The position numbers and the translations under genes are program-made. The notes under the pieces were generated by a model. The model made no database searches, was not told the origin of the DNA, and worked only from the letters and a program-made list of their open reading frames with translations. A stretch of DNA of 64,000 nucleotides. Origin: Robertmurraya massiliosenegalensis JC6 (lineage in GTDB: Bacteria; Bacillota; Bacilli; Bacillales; Cytobacillaceae). Below, in pieces: positions 28,151-37,771 of the stretch. How positions within the stretch are numbered: position 1 is the stretch's first letter; every line of letters starts with the position of its first letter. Location of the stretch: the NCBI RefSeq assembly GCF_000311725.1, contig NZ_HE978513.1, positions 15,174 through 79,173 on the forward strand, read 5' to 3'.

Positions 28151-29629
28151 TTACAAGATAATAGCGATTAGCCCGCCTGAACCTTCATTGATGATTCTTT
28201 CAAGCGTTTCTTTTAATTTATATCTTGCATTTTCTGGCATTAAGGATAGCTTAGCTTGAATTCCTTCTCTTACGATAGAGCTTAGGCTTCTACCGAAAAT
28301 ATCCGAGTTCCAAATCGATAACGGATCATCTTCAAAGTCTTGCATCAAGTATCGGACAAGTTCTTCGCTTTGTTTTTCCGTACCAATAATCGGTGCAAAT
28401 TCTGACTCTACATCCACCTTAATCATATGGATGGATGGAGCAACCGCTTTTAACCTCACTCCGAATCTAGCACCTTGGCGAATAATTTCCGGCTCGTCTA
28501 AACTCATGTCAGCCAGTGTTGGAGCAGCAATTCCATATCCAGTTTGTTTCACCATTTTCAGTGCATCTGAAATTTGATCATATTCTTGCTTGGCATGTGC
28601 AAAATCTTGCATTAATTCTAGCAAGTGGTCTCTTCCCCTAATTTCCACACCGACAATTTCTTTTAAGATATCATCGTAAAGCTCATCTGGAGCAAATAGG
28701 TCAATTTCAGCTACCCCTTGACCCATTTCGATACCTGCTAAACCTGCTCGATCAATAAATTCATAGTCACTGAAAAGATGAACAACCCGATCGACATCAC
28801 GTAGTCTCTTAATATCTTTTACAGTATCCTTCACAGCTTCCTGGTAGCTTTCTCGGAGCCAATGGTCTTCCTTTAATACCATGACCCAGCTTGGAAGATT
28901 AACATTCACCTCTAGCACTGGGAATTCATACAATGCTTCACGCATGACATTTAGCACATCTGCTTCTCGCATTCCTTCAATACTCATCGCAAGTACTGGA
29001 ATATCATACTTTTCAGCTAATTCATTGCGAAGAGATTCCGTATTTGGATGATGTGGTTGAACGCTATTAATGACCATTATGAATGGTTTTCCAACCTCTT
29101 TAAGTTCTTCAATGACTCTCTCTTCTGCTTCAATATAATCAAATCTTGGGATTTCTCCGATTGTCCCATCTGTTGTCACGACAACACCAATCGTAGAATG
29201 CTCTTGAATGACCTTTCTTGTGCCAATTTCAGCAGCTTCATGGAATGGAATTGGCTCTTCGTACCAAGGAGTATTAATCATGCGGGGACCATTTTCATCC
29301 TCGTATCCTTTCGCTCCTGGGACCGTGTACCCTACACAATCTACTAAACGAATATTGACATCCAACCCTTCACTAACATGAACAGTCGCTGCCTGATTAG
29401 GAACAAACTTCGGTTCTGTCGTCATAATCGTTCTTCCTGCTGCACTTTGAGGCAGTTCATCTTGGGTACGAGCTCGCTCTGCTTCGTTATCCATATTTGG
29501 TAGAACGACAAGCTCCATGAATTTTTTGATAAAAGTTGATTTCCCTGTTCGAACTGCTCCTACAACACCTAAATAAATATCACCGCCCGTTCTTTCAGCG
29601 ATATCCTTAAAAATATCTACCTTTTCCAA
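28151..29629 (-). CDS. spoIVA: Stage IV sporulation protein A (SpoIVA ATPase)
   Basis: SpoIVA is the ATPase that polymerises on the forespore surface and forms the base layer of the spore coat. At 492 residues it equals the B. subtilis length. The N-terminal TRAFAC-type ATPase domain shows GAVRTGKST (Walker A), LVDCVGYTVPGAKGYEDENGPRM and VINSVQPHHP. The C-terminus ends GSGGLIAIIL, the conserved anchor for SpoVM and membrane localisation. The start is TTG 29629, with GGGAGGGGATC just upstream; an in-frame ATG at 29650 would place that site inside the gene. Confidence 0.96.
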   Translation of the reverse strand: MEKVDIFKDIAERTGGDIYLGVVGAVRTGKSTFIKKFMELVVLPNMDNEAERARTQDELPQSAAGRTIMTTEPKFVPNQAATVHVSEGLDVNIRLVDCVGYTVPGAKGYEDENGPRMINTPWYEEPIPFHEAAEIGTRKVIQEHSTIGVVVTTDGTIGEIPRFDYIEAEERVIEELKEVGKPFIMVINSVQPHHPNTESLRNELAEKYDIPVLAMSIEGMREADVLNVMREALYEFPVLEVNVNLPSWVMVLKEDHWLRESYQEAVKDTVKDIKRLRDVDRVVHLFSDYEFIDRAGLAGIEMGQGVAEIDLFAPDELYDDILKEIVGVEIRGRDHLLELMQDFAHAKQEYDQISDALKMVKQTGYGIAAPTLADMSLDEPEIIRQGARFGVRLKAVAPSIHMIKVDVESEFAPIIGTEKQSEELVRYLMQDFEDDPLSIWNSDIFGRSLSSIVREGIQAKLSLMPENARYKLKETLERIINEGSGGLIAIIL

Positions 29630-29731
29630 GTGATCCCCTCCCGAAATCATGAGTTAGTGGGATAATAGCTATCCTAATTTATTACCATTTGGAACCTTCA
29701 TATCGAATTTGTTACGATACTTTGACAATAT

Positions 29732-29763
29732 ATGTGTATGACGTTGTCCTACTCCGTTATGAC
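29732..29763 (-). promoter_or_regulatory. Candidate sigma-E promoter of spoIVA
   Basis: On the minus strand GTCATAAC and CATACACAT are about 15 bases apart, resembling the -35 and -10 of mother-cell sigma-E promoters. The spacing is one base long compared with the usual. spoIVA is known to be sigma-E controlled in B. subtilis. Confidence 0.4.
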
Positions 29764-30086
29764 AGTTTTCTTAAAAATTACCTCCTTATTTGAAAATTTC
29801 TTCATTCCTAGTTAAAAGGAATTATGAAAAAAATTCTTTTCTTAAGTTCTCTTTTTTACTTAGGCTCTTTTCGCAATCATTATTGCTTTTCAAGTGTTAG
29901 TTAGTAAATTAAAACCAAATTCTGCTATAAAAAACAATAAGAATGTCTTCGAAAAGGGCCGTGCAAAAAATAATATGTGCACATAAACCTAATTGCAGTT
30001 GTAAATGTCAGCTTTTGGACATTTACAAAAAAAATAACAACCAATACGAAAACAGCATTTACTAAAAAAGGAAACGGATTAAGTAT
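29764..30086. other. Spacer upstream of the spoIVA promoter, nothing recognised
   Basis: AT-rich sequence between the yphF terminator and the spoIVA promoter. No open frame with a ribosome site and no RNA gene was recognised. Confidence 0.4.
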
Positions 30087-30130
30087 AATAAAAACCCTTC
30101 TCCTACAATATATTCCGTAAGAAAAGGGTT
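30087..30130 (-). terminator. Terminator after yphF
   Basis: On the minus strand AACCCTTTTC pairs with GAGAAGGGTT around about 20 bases and TTTATTAT follows. Confidence 0.65.
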
Positions 30131-30161
30131 ATGACTGGAAATTTCGATATGAAAATATGGG

Positions 30162-30875
30162 TCACAAAGGCATAAAAATGATTTCATTTGTTTTCGCGTC
30201 AACAGTATACGGGAGGGAATAGGCTGGAACAAATAATGAATCCTCAAGTAAAAGATTCCTTACATCTTTCCCAGCTTCAAATAAAGATGGATCCTCTTGA
30301 AAGATCTGGTACAGATCCTTTCGATAATCGACAAACACTTCCGCATTTCCATTAATCACGAACGGCAAGTCTTGGTTCGAGAAGGGACTTATGACTACTG
30401 GCTCCTCTTTGAAACCAAGTTTTTCGTAATCTAATGAGAACACCCCATCAGCAATTCTTTCTTTATAGGGGGGATAATCCAGCATCGAGATGCGTAAATT
30501 AATATCTCGAATCATTTCTGCGATTCTTAAATCAAATATTTTTACAGTTGGATTTGTTTCTACATCAATTAGAACATACTGAAAAATACCACCTGATTCG
30601 AATGCATTCCCTGGTGGTTCAGCCATATATTGTGGAGCAAGTTGCTTAAAATCTATCAAATACTTTTGATAAATAGGTGTATCATTTTCCTTCGTTTTGA
30701 TCGGAAGAATTCCGCCTTTTTCCTCTTGAAATCTCTCAACTGCCGATTGAACGGTTGTAACTTGGTCTTGATAAGGGGTCTGATTTTGAGCCAACTTGTC
30801 CTGTGGGTAAGCACAGCCCGTTAAAATAGCGGATGTGATCAGGCAAATGAGCAATACACGCATTCCTTTTTTCAT
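30162..30875 (-). CDS. yphF: Lipoprotein YphF
   Basis: This is a 237-residue predicted lipoprotein. It has a short charged N-terminus (MKKGMRVL), a hydrophobic stretch and the lipobox LTGC at about residue 20, so it would be anchored to the outer face of the membrane (or of the forespore membrane). The rest is a soluble domain of unknown fold. Synteny with spoIVA and yphE matches B. subtilis yphF, whose role is unknown. ATG 30875 has AGAAGGATTG upstream; the in-frame TTG nine bases earlier is too close to that site. Confidence 0.8.
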   Translation of the reverse strand: MKKGMRVLLICLITSAILTGCAYPQDKLAQNQTPYQDQVTTVQSAVERFQEEKGGILPIKTKENDTPIYQKYLIDFKQLAPQYMAEPPGNAFESGGIFQYVLIDVETNPTVKIFDLRIAEMIRDINLRISMLDYPPYKERIADGVFSLDYEKLGFKEEPVVISPFSNQDLPFVINGNAEVFVDYRKDLYQIFQEDPSLFEAGKDVRNLLLEDSLFVPAYSLPYTVDAKTNEIIFMPL

Positions 30876-30914
30876 ATGAATCAATCCTTCTATTCTATGT
30901 AATGATAAAAACGT

Positions 30915-31115
30915 TTATGTTGTTGGGCCACTTATGACAACAAAAAATATAATAATTCCACTCACGATCATTAAGACGTATGCAATTAAAGCAGTAATAA
31001 ATTTGAACACACTATTTTTAATCTTAAATCTGCTTAAATAAATCATCATAATCGAGATAAACATAAATCCCATTCCTGCGATCGAGATCCACATTTTTAA
31101 CATCCCTGGTGACAT
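30915..31115 (-). CDS. yphE: DUF2768 membrane protein YphE
   Basis: This 66-residue protein has two membrane helices (about residues 8-26 and 38-60) joined by a short basic loop (SRFKIKNSVFK). It belongs to DUF2768, small Bacillus proteins found between gpsA and yphF. No function is known. It lies 40 bases upstream of yphF and probably shares its transcript. Confidence 0.75.
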   Translation of the reverse strand: MSPGMLKMWISIAGMGFMFISIMMIYLSRFKIKNSVFKFITALIAYVLMIVSGIIIFFVVISGPTT

Positions 31116-31211
31116 ATACTCAACTCCTTCAAGTAACTAAAGACTCAATTGTTCTATGGATCTAATCATGCCATCAGATGCCATTATCCGAAATATTATA
31201 ACATAGGAACG

Positions 31212-31255
31212 AAAAAAAGCTAAAGTAAAGTAGGGGGCCGCTCTTTACTTTAGCC
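31212..31255 (-). terminator. Terminator downstream of gpsA
   Basis: GGCTAAAGTAAAG pairs with CTTTACTTTAGC on the minus strand around a GC-rich loop, followed by seven T bases. It lies 280 bases after the gpsA stop; the bases between (31256-31534) hold no recognisable feature. Confidence 0.8.
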
Positions 31256-31534
31256 AACTTGACTAAATACACCATACACCCTGTTCATTTCACCAGTTTG
31301 CTTCGCTCCCATTGTATGCATTGCTTATATAAAGCGCATCCTCGAAAGCCTATATTTTGAAAATATTATAGACATGTACGAAGCTAAATTAAAATACGAA
31401 CATTTCTAGCATGATTGATTCGAACCCACCATAACATTCCAAAAGTTATTTTGTTTAGAGTTATATTCGTTCGTTTTTTAACTTGAGAAGCACAATTATG
31501 AAATTGATTTACATACAAACGTCTTCAAAACGAA

Positions 31535-32590
31535 TCACGACTCCAGCTGGTCATTTGAAAGAACGTTCGCTAAGTCTTCCATTTCATGTGTTTTCACTCG
31601 TGACATTAATGTATCCACTTCATCTTTCGGACTTGCATTATTGAAAAGAACATTGTATAAAGCTTTCGTAATCGGCATTTTCACTTGGAATTTTTCGGCT
31701 AACTGGTTGGCTGCCTTCGTTGTTCGAACCCCTTCAACAACCATTCCCATATTGTCCAATACTTCTTGAAGATTTTGTCCTTTTCCTAATAAATTCCCCG
31801 CTCTCCAGTTTCTTGAATGAACACTGGTGCATGTAACGATCAGATCACCAATTCCCGTCAGTCCTGAAAATGTTAAAGGACTTGCCCCCATTTTTGTACC
31901 GAGACGGGCAATTTCAGCTAGACCTCTTGTTATAAGTGCTGCTTTTGCATTGTCACCATAGCCAAGTCCATCGGTAATACCTGCAGCAAGGGCAATGATA
32001 TTCTTTAGCGCTCCGCCAATTTCCACACCAATGATGTCAGGGTTTGTATAAACTCGGAAATACGAATTAATAAATAAATCTTGTACTCTTTCAGCTGCTT
32101 CCAAATTTTTTGAAGAAGCAGTTACAGTGGTTATAAATCGTCGACTCACTTCTTCTGCATGGCTTGGGCCAGAAAGTACAACTACATCCTTTAGCAAATC
32201 TTCCGCCATTTCATCTTCAATCATTTCTGAAATGGTCATTAATGTATCAGGTTCGATTCCTTTACTCACATGAACAATCGTAAGTGGATTTTCTTGAACT
32301 TCCTGAATCTTTTTGAGCACTTCACGAATCGCTTTAGTTGGAACAGCTAAAAGAATAAGTTCAGTATTGCTAAGTGCTGATTGTAAAGAAGAGTAGCCAA
32401 CGATCTCCTGCGGAAGTTCAACCCCGGGTAAATACTTTTCATTGCTATGCTTCTCATTGATTTCTTCAATTTGTTGTGGATTATGTCCCCATAATCTGAC
32501 CTCATGCCCATTATCTGCTAGCACCATTGCCAATGCTGTACCCCAGCTACCTGCACCGATTACGGAAATTATTTCTCTTTTTCTTTCCAC
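31535..32590 (-). CDS. gpsA: NAD(P)H-dependent glycerol-3-phosphate dehydrogenase
   Basis: GpsA reduces dihydroxyacetone phosphate to sn-glycerol 3-phosphate for phospholipid synthesis. The 351-residue protein has the Rossmann motif VIGAGSWGTALAMVLADNGHEV, VHVSKGIEPDT, VLSGPSHAEEV, the catalytic region GGALKNIIALAAGITDGLGYGDNAKAALITRGL, and GDLIVTCTS. The start is GTG 32590. It follows der by 69 bases. Confidence 0.96.
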   Translation of the reverse strand: MERKREIISVIGAGSWGTALAMVLADNGHEVRLWGHNPQQIEEINEKHSNEKYLPGVELPQEIVGYSSLQSALSNTELILLAVPTKAIREVLKKIQEVQENPLTIVHVSKGIEPDTLMTISEMIEDEMAEDLLKDVVVLSGPSHAEEVSRRFITTVTASSKNLEAAERVQDLFINSYFRVYTNPDIIGVEIGGALKNIIALAAGITDGLGYGDNAKAALITRGLAEIARLGTKMGASPLTFSGLTGIGDLIVTCTSVHSRNWRAGNLLGKGQNLQEVLDNMGMVVEGVRTTKAANQLAEKFQVKMPITKALYNVLFNNASPKDEVDTLMSRVKTHEMEDLANVLSNDQLES

Positions 32591-32658
32591 AAGATCACGT
32601 CCTTAACTTTTATTAAGAAAAAGTTCAAAGCTTAAATAGGTAAGCTTTTATCACGCAA

Positions 32659-33969
32659 TTATTTACGTTCACGAGTAAATATTTTGATCGGTGTTCCTTC
32701 AAATCCAAATGCGTCTCGAATCCGGTTTTCTAAAAATCGTTGGTAGGAGAAGTGCATTAATTCTGGGTCATTTACGAACACAACAAAAGTTGGTGGGCCC
32801 ACTGCCACCTGTGTTGTATAGTAAATCTTCAATCTCTTTCCTTTATCTGTCGGTGTTGGGTTCATCGCAACTGCATCCATAATCACATCATTCAAGACGC
32901 TTGTTTCCACTCTTCTCATATGGTTTTCACTTGCCATATCAATCATCGGAACTAGCGTATGTATCCGTTTTTTGGTTAGAGCAGACAAGAACACAATTGG
33001 CGCATAGTCTAAGAAAAGAAAATGGTCTCTAATTTTCTGTTCAAAATCCTTCATGGTCTTTTCATCTTTTTCGACTGCATCCCACTTATTCACTACAATA
33101 ACAATCGCTCGTCCCGCTTCGTGAGCATAACCAGCTATTTTTTTATCTTGTTCAATAATGCCTTCTTCCCCGTCAATTACTACTAAAACAACATCTGATC
33201 GTTCAATTGCTCTTAAAGCACGCAAAACACTATATTTCTCTGTGCTTTCATACACTTTTCCTTTTTTACGCATCCCGGCAGTATCAATGATGACATATTT
33301 TTGGCCATTTACAGTTACCATTGAGTCAATCGCATCACGAGTAGTTCCAGCGATATTGCTCACAATCACTCGCTCTTCACCAAGAATGGCATTTACGAGT
33401 GAAGATTTCCCCACATTTGGACGCCCAATTAAGGAAAACTTAATCGTATCTGGATCATAATTATCGCCTTCGTCTTTTGGAAAATGCTTTGCTGCTTCAT
33501 CTAGTAAGTCACCTAAGCCTAATCCGTGTGCACCTGAAATTGGAAATGGTTCCCCAAACCCTAAAGCATAGAAGTCATAGATTTGCTCACGCATATCAGG
33601 GTTATCAATTTTATTTACTGCTAGCACTACCGGCTTCTTAGCCTTATACAATATTTTCGCAACTTCTTCATCGGCCCCCGTGACTCCTTCACGACCATTC
33701 GTTAAGAATATAATCACATCCGCTTCATCGATAGCGATTTCTGCCTGTTGGCGAATTTGATCTAGAAATGGCTCGTCACCAATATCGATTCCGCCTGTAT
33801 CAATAATATTAAAATCATGATTTAGCCATTCTGCACCACTATATATACGATCTCTTGTTACTCCTGGAATATCTTCTACAATGGAAACCCGATCTCCTAC
33901 TATACGATTAAAAATCGTCGATTTCCCAACGTTTGGACGTCCAACTATGGCTATTACTGGTTTCACCAT
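32659..33969 (-). CDS. der: Ribosome biogenesis GTPase Der (EngA)
   Basis: Der is an essential GTPase with two tandem G domains that assists maturation of the 50S subunit. G domain 1 shows [20 protein letters not shown] and NKID. G domain 2 (from about residue 176) shows [27 protein letters not shown] and NKWD. A C-terminal KH-like domain follows. It has 436 residues, identical in length to B. subtilis. The start is ATG 33969, seven bases past GAAAGGGTG; the ATG at 33975 overlaps that site. Confidence 0.97.
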   Translation of the reverse strand: MVKPVIAIVGRPNVGKSTIFNRIVGDRVSIVEDIPGVTRDRIYSGAEWLNHDFNIIDTGGIDIGDEPFLDQIRQQAEIAIDEADVIIFLTNGREGVTGADEEVAKILYKAKKPVVLAVNKIDNPDMREQIYDFYALGFGEPFPISGAHGLGLGDLLDEAAKHFPKDEGDNYDPDTIKFSLIGRPNVGKSSLVNAILGEERVIVSNIAGTTRDAIDSMVTVNGQKYVIIDTAGMRKKGKVYESTEKYSVLRALRAIERSDVVLVVIDGEEGIIEQDKKIAGYAHEAGRAIVIVVNKWDAVEKDEKTMKDFEQKIRDHFLFLDYAPIVFLSALTKKRIHTLVPMIDMASENHMRRVETSVLNDVIMDAVAMNPTPTDKGKRLKIYYTTQVAVGPPTFVVFVNDPELMHFSYQRFLENRIRDAFGFEGTPIKIFTRERK

Positions 33970-34069
33970 GAACATCACCCTTTCCTTCTTTATAGACCAA
34001 CACACCCTTAGACTGCTCCCCAGGCATGTTTACATCCTCGTTTTTATCTACAATAAACTGTTCTTCTTA

Positions 34070-34101
34070 GTAAAGAAACCCTTCCATATTAGAAGGGCCT
34101 A
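34070..34101 (-). terminator. Terminator between the YIEGIA genes and der
   Basis: On the minus strand CCCTTCTAATATGGAAGGG forms a small stem-loop followed by TTTCTTT. Confidence 0.55.
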
Positions 34102-34216
34102 ACCTAATTATATTAACAAAGTGAAAACTTCCTCGCAATGAAAAGATTGCATCAACTAGTTCATTATGTTAAACATGACGTCAATGGAGCATGAAGAAGG
34201 TTTCTTAAGAAGGTCA

Positions 34217-34402
34217 TTAGTGTTTGACAATTACATATAAGTCTTCCGTTAAAGAATGGGCAATTCCATCCAAGATGGCCTCTAAATTAGTCGTAATTTT
34301 ATCCATTTCCTCTTTACTATCACAATGAAACACGGCAACTCCAGAAGGGACTTTTTTTGGACTTGTCGTGATCGCTGCTAGAATAAATTTATCAAGAGCC
34401 AT
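34217..34402 (-). CDS. Small capping-complex subunit for the YIEGIA protein
   Basis: This is a 61-residue soluble alpha/beta protein (ALDKFILAAITTSPKKVPSG, then the GVAVFHCDSKEEMDKIT segment). It lies five bases downstream of the YIEGIA-family gene. Families with this pairing are annotated as a capping complex for YIEGIA in spore formers. The role is presumed to be in sporulation through genetic linkage; the biochemistry is not known to me. Confidence 0.65.
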   Translation of the reverse strand: MALDKFILAAITTSPKKVPSGVAVFHCDSKEEMDKITTNLEAILDGIAHSLTEDLYVIVKH

Positions 34403-34407
34403 ACTCT

Positions 34408-35295
34408 TTACATCCCCTCTTCCTTTTTCTTTCTTTCTGATGGCATCCTAATAGCATTTTCAAGCGTTGGAACTTTGCCAATGATTTCAATCGCCCTTTT
34501 TACATCTCTTTCCTGCGGTAGTACAAACACGCCGATTCTGCCATCATCTAAATCTCTTTTCGCCAAAGGAACTAATGCTGGCGTTCCTGAATCACGATAG
34601 ACCCCAAGCGCTGTAGAGACATCATGAAGGATTGCTTGTCTTTGACCTAGATTAGCAATCGTCGATCGTGAATCAAAGTTTTTCGGTTTTAAAACAAATC
34701 CCATACCATATCGTAATACTTCCTTTTGCCTCTCTGGTAATCCGATGTTCATAATGTATATGTCATCAACGTATAGTCCTGCCCCATCAAATCTCGGTTC
34801 AATGTACTCTATATCTACAATATCACTAAGCTTTCCACCAGCCATTAAAATCTTCGATAGGAAAAAAGCAATGACACCGACGATAAGACCGCCCCAAATA
34901 TTCGTGAGTAAGTACCCGAGTGTAGTAAGAAGCGAGGTGAATATTACGAGATAATTGCGGCTCTCAAAAGCGATCGCAATACCTTCGATATACGTTTTTC
35001 CTCTTGGGACAAGGTCATAGCTATCCATTTCAGTTAGCGTATTTCGTTCCATATTGCGCACTTCTCTAAATTGTGATGCAGCAATCGTTAAAAAGGTAAC
35101 AGCTGTGAAATCCTCTTCCATAATTGATGGAACAGCAAGCGTCCCTAATCCAGCAGCAATAAAGCCAAGCGCAATATGAATAATTTTCCCATGTAGATAG
35201 GTGGGATATTGGCGATAGTCTGTTCTTAGCATATAGACTCTCGTAAGTGTACCAATTATTAGTCCAAGCAATATGGGGTATGTATATTCACTCAT
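34408..35295 (-). CDS. yphB: YIEGIA-family membrane protein (YphB-like)
   Basis: This is a 295-residue protein with about five or six membrane helices in the first 170 residues and a soluble C-terminal domain. The name-giving string YIEGIAIAF occurs near residue 102. Position between yphA and der matches B. subtilis yphB. Members occur in endospore formers, which points to a sporulation role. Its ATGA start overlaps the yphA stop, and the small capping-type gene follows at five bases, so the three are co-translated. Confidence 0.75.
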   Translation of the reverse strand: MSEYTYPILLGLIIGTLTRVYMLRTDYRQYPTYLHGKIIHIALGFIAAGLGTLAVPSIMEEDFTAVTFLTIAASQFREVRNMERNTLTEMDSYDLVPRGKTYIEGIAIAFESRNYLVIFTSLLTTLGYLLTNIWGGLIVGVIAFFLSKILMAGGKLSDIVDIEYIEPRFDGAGLYVDDIYIMNIGLPERQKEVLRYGMGFVLKPKNFDSRSTIANLGQRQAILHDVSTALGVYRDSGTPALVPLAKRDLDDGRIGVFVLPQERDVKRAIEIIGKVPTLENAIRMPSERKKKEEGM

Positions 35296-35897
35296 GATGG
35301 TTTTTGCTTTCCCCTTTCAAGATGTTTAATTTGATACTCAAAATACAGTGATACTCGTTTAAAGGCATGTATAATGAGCGTGATTCCTACAGACAGGGCA
35401 ATGACATCAAAAAATGCATACGAGCCAATCAAATAGGAAGAAGTAATATTTTTTAATGCAAATGCATACAAAAATTCGCCATGAATCATGCCACAAATAA
35501 GAATAACGATGCGAAATTTAAATTCATTGTGCAGAAGCAAAGTCAGATAGGTTAAAAGGCAAGACAACATGATATTTCGGTTGAAAATAAGCCAAACCGG
35601 ATCGTATAACTCAAACAAATGGAACGTTGCATATGCAAGCATAATAATGAAAGAAGCGATAAAGAGATAAATCCCCTTCAGTTCTTTTTGTTTAGCCATA
35701 AAAAGATATGATGTTAAGAGCAAAAACAAGGTTGTTAACGTTATTTTCATATTGAGTACTTCAATTGAATAAGTAGAAAAAATAATAGCTATAAGAATCG
35801 CGATTGAGATAAATTGACGCATTTTATTTTTCCCCATAAAAAAAGTGGCTACTATCCAATAAATCCAAAATAACCATAAAAAGATAATCCCTTCCAT
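35292..35897 (-). CDS. yphA: Membrane protein YphA
   Basis: This 201-residue integral membrane protein has six or seven hydrophobic helices, short loops and a basic C-terminus (KHLERGKQKPS). Synteny with yphB and der makes it the YphA counterpart; no activity is known. The start is ATG 35897, seven bases after GGAGG; the in-frame ATG at 35921 would have that site within the coding sequence. Confidence 0.75.
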   Translation of the reverse strand: MEGIIFLWLFWIYWIVATFFMGKNKMRQFISIAILIAIIFSTYSIEVLNMKITLTTLFLLLTSYLFMAKQKELKGIYLFIASFIIMLAYATFHLFELYDPVWLIFNRNIMLSCLLTYLTLLLHNEFKFRIVILICGMIHGEFLYAFALKNITSSYLIGSYAFFDVIALSVGITLIIHAFKRVSLYFEYQIKHLERGKQKPS

Positions 35898-36054
35898 TCC
35901 ACTACCTCCTATCATTTCCATTATGGCTCTTCGTTATGTACTTTAACCCTTTACCTGTTTAACTTTTACACGATTCTAAACTTGCCAGGAAATCGATTGC
36001 TTCTGTATAGAATAAGGGAAGATGATATATCTTAAAGATGAGGAGGTGTCTAGC

Positions 36055-36192
36055 ATGGGAAAGGATCGTCAAGAAAAAAAATTAAAAAAGAGCAAACAAG
36101 TTGAATCGGATAGAGATCAAGCCCTCCATTACCCTGGAGCCACTAAAATGGCGAGCCCAGAGGAAGCAGAAAAGCTTAACGATGGCAAGTAA
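36055..36192 (+). CDS. ypzI: Small YpzI-family protein
   Basis: A 45-codon gene on the plus strand starts at ATG 36055 with AGGAGGTG upstream and stops at TAA 36190-36192. The product begins MGKDRQEKKLKKSK and contains DRDQALHYPGATKMASPEEA. It is very hydrophilic and probably disordered. This matches the YpzI family, which lies between yphA and fni in Bacillus. The function is unknown. It is divergent from yphA. Confidence 0.8.
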   Translation: MGKDRQEKKLKKSKQVESDRDQALHYPGATKMASPEEAEKLNDGK

Positions 36193-36623
36193 AAATAAGG
36201 CTTGGTCAAAAAGTCGGTAGTAACGACTTTTTGATTCTAGTTTGGAGTGTATAATTTCCCTCGACTTGTGGAAACAGTTGGCGTATCGGTATGATAACAG
36301 GAAAAATTCCGCTTAATGAGCAACCATCATGAAAAAGAGCCGAAATAACAGGAAAAATTCCTGCTATTCACTCAAAAAATGCTAAAATAAACAATTTTGC
36401 CCTCTATAAGCGGAAAATCTTCCGTTATTTACCCTAAAAGGGAGTCCATTGAGGAGATAACAGGAAAAATTCCGCTAAAAGGGTGAGAGATGGTTGCAGC
36501 AAAATAGGGTCTGATAGTAGAAATTTAGACAAAGCGGAAATCGATTGGATTCTTGAAGGCTAATTTGCGTTTCACCCGATTTTTTGTACGAGGAAAATCG
36601 AAGGTCTTGCATGAATACAAAAA
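36193..36623. other. Repeat-rich intergenic stretch
   Basis: No gene is present. Four related copies of an ATAACAGGAAAAATTCCGC-type unit lie between 36294 and 36480 (listed separately). The remainder is unremarkable AT-rich sequence leading to the fni terminator. Confidence 0.6.
36294..36480. repeat. Four copies of a short palindrome-centred intergenic repeat
   Basis: Copies are at 36294-36317, 36345-36362, 36406-36432 (degenerate, inverted flavour with TCTTCCGTTATTT) and 36457-36480. The core is ATAACAGGAAAAATTCCGCT with GGAAAAATTCC palindromic. Copy 4 is followed by GGTGAGAGATGGTTG, as is the copy at 60227. A CCCTCGACTT sequence lies ahead of the array at about 36257 and also ahead of the 60-kb copy. 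Confidence 0.7.
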
Positions 36624-36667
36624 TAGAGAAAGGTGAATTTGAGTCCCCTCAGGATTCACCTTTCTCA
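36624..36667 (-). terminator. Terminator after fni
   Basis: AGAAAGGTGAAT pairs perfectly with ATTCACCTTTCT around 13 bases; on the minus strand CTATTTTTG follows. Confidence 0.75.
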
Positions 36668-36700
36668 TGATTTGAAGCTAGTTATGTCCGGAGCCTCTTT

Positions 36701-37753
<1,053 letters not shown>

Positions 37754-37771
37754 CTATATCACCTTTTTATC

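Noticed and set aside
36294-36480. Possible CRISPR array
   Set aside because: Repeat copies are unequally spaced, differ in sequence, and no cas genes are nearby.
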